Shown here in pieces: positions 63,084-64,000 of a stretch of DNA of 64,000 nt (position 1 is the stretch's first letter; every line of letters starts with the position of its first letter). The notes below the pieces were generated by a model. It saw only the letters and a program-made list of their open reading frames with translations. It was not told the DNA's origin and searched no databases. The translations under genes and the position numbers were made by a program. This stretch comes from an uncultured Treponema sp. (GTDB lineage: Bacteria > Spirochaetota > Spirochaetia > Treponematales > Treponemataceae). Location of the stretch: positions 53,275 to 117,274 of the forward strand of contig CAMVHR010000002.1 in NCBI GenBank assembly GCA_947167345.1, given 5' to 3'.

Positions 63084-63983
63084 TTATGAACCTGTATAAG
63101 TATAAGATGCGTCTCTTATTGCATTTGCACTAGGGGCAGAGCCATTGCTTGTTGACCATCCTGTTGTATGCTCATAACTTAAACGTATGCCACCTGTGTC
63201 GTTTCCTGCCTTTACATCAAAAGAATGACTTCCTATATGTGTTAAGCTTGCAGGAATGCGCACAGTCTTGCCAGCAAGCCCTGTCCATCCTTTAAAAGCA
63301 TCCTGTCCCAGTTTCTGCACCCCGGTAAGAAGGATGGAGGTTATGTTTGTTGGTATTGCGGAATCCGTATATTGAAGCCTTGGTATTTCTAAAACCGCAT
63401 TGTTGTAGTCAAGCGTGATGTTTGTAAGCTTTGCATTGCCGGCAATTGCTTTCATGACTTCAATGTAATTAGAGCCTGAAGGAATCTTTATTGTCGGCTT
63501 GGAACAGGTAATGCATTCTGCAAAGACTCCTGTTTCTTCAATAGAAGAGCCTTCTGGCAACTGTACGGAATTCAGGTAGTCCTCGTGAATATTGAATATG
63601 GCAATTTCTGACAAATCGTAAGACTTCTTTGTTGTGTTAAGCAGGTTAAGGTTTACTTTCTTGCCTGTAACAAGAGATGCCTCTTTTATTTGAAAAACTA
63701 CAGCTGACATGTCGGAATTACTACCTGTCAGGATGATTGTCGGAGTTTCCGCAGTACTTTTGCAGAGTATGGTTTTTATGTTGTTTACTTCGGAGTATGG
63801 CACTTGAATGGTATCTTCAAGCGTGTTTGACAGGTCTATTGTGATGTTGTTTTCGCCTTCACCAATGTTTATGACCTTGCTTCCAATGAACATCTGCACG
63901 CTTCCGAGCTTGACGTTTACGTTTACGTCAATGTCTTCGTCTACAGGAGTTATAATCAAAAGTTGTGGATTGGCTAATATAGC
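63084..63983 (-). CDS. BspA-like leucine-rich protein, 5' end broken or incomplete
   Basis: About 290 residues with no signal peptide. The frame is open from 63983, where a TAG (63984-63986) cuts it off; the only start is a TTG at 63959 without a ribosome site. The body is beta-rich, then ends in BspA-like leucine-rich repeats (LTGVQKLGQDAFKGWTGL, IPASLTHIGSHSF) related to the lipoprotein at 2667. The original N-terminus is probably past the window edge in another frame, or lost. Confidence 0.65.
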   Translation of the reverse strand, partial: AILANPQLLIITPVDEDIDVNVNVKLGSVQMFIGSKVINIGEGENNITIDLSNTLEDTIQVPYSEVNNIKTILCKSTAETPTIILTGSNSDMSAVVFQIKEASLVTGKKVNLNLLNTTKKSYDLSEIAIFNIHEDYLNSVQLPEGSSIEETGVFAECITCSKPTIKIPSGSNYIEVMKAIAGNAKLTNITLDYNNAVLEIPRLQYTDSAIPTNITSILLTGVQKLGQDAFKGWTGLAGKTVRIPASLTHIGSHSFDVKAGNDTGGIRLSYEHTTGWSTSNGSAPSANAIRDASYTYTGS

Positions 63984-64000
63984 CTAATATAGAAAAAGAG

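Overview
The window looks like chromosomal DNA of a gut- or rumen-type spirochaete, most likely Treponema. That is inference. It rests on moderate-to-low GC, BspA-like leucine-rich lipoproteins, a GH5 endoglucanase, an [FeFe] hydrogenase, oxygen-sensitive class III ribonucleotide reductase, a Cache-type chemoreceptor and many c-di-GMP and two-component proteins. I saw no rRNA, tRNA, CRISPR array or intact insertion sequence.

Layout. 1-2.5 kb: 3' part of carB and a terminator. 2.6-4.3 kb: a lipoprotein gene with a promoter and ribosome site but a 10-G tract that puts the start out of frame, followed by gene remnants. 4.3-7.4 kb: an AT-rich block with an XRE regulator, three palindromic operator-like sites, and an MBOAT acyltransferase plus SGNH protein that probably O-acetylate an envelope glycan. 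7.7-15.9 kb: a decayed AAA-ATPase/nuclease gene, a histidine phosphatase, GNAT, a lipase-like lipoprotein, hisG-hisB, then a GC-richer patch with a broken gene, a secreted helical protein, a DUF234-type ATPase, a lipoprotein and a second XRE regulator. 16-24 kb: Lrp regulator plus aminotransferase, TPR protein, rsmG, secreted and HExxH proteins, rsmE, an ABC ATPase and a small outer-membrane barrel. 24-34 kb: sirtuin, B12-type radical SAM protein, degenerate GGDEF/EAL protein, a DnaA-box cluster, NUDIX, GH5 endoglucanase, GNAT and larB-larC. 34-45.5 kb: a Bro-N/histone-like fusion, then a minus-strand signalling block ([FeFe] hydrogenase, response regulator, hybrid kinase, diguanylate cyclase, DUF2156) and two transporters. 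45.5-51 kb: macro-domain protein, PNPOx-like protein and the liv branched-chain amino-acid transporter operon (no binding protein) with a CBS-ACT sensor. 51-64 kb: chemoreceptor, nrdD-nrdG, proA-proB, a LacI-sensor/GGDEF protein, GNAT, UPF0210, tandem palindromic repeats and a broken leucine-rich protein.

Themes. Amino-acid metabolism (his, pro, liv, carB, Lrp/aminotransferase) is interleaved with environmental sensing through c-di-GMP, phosphorelay and chemotaxis. At least ten genes have a sigma70-type -10 hexamer only 6-10 nt before the start codon and no Shine-Dalgarno sequence, so leaderless or near-leaderless mRNAs seem common. The most notable single locus is the poly-G lipoprotein at 2667-3883, which reads as a phase-variable gene in its OFF state.
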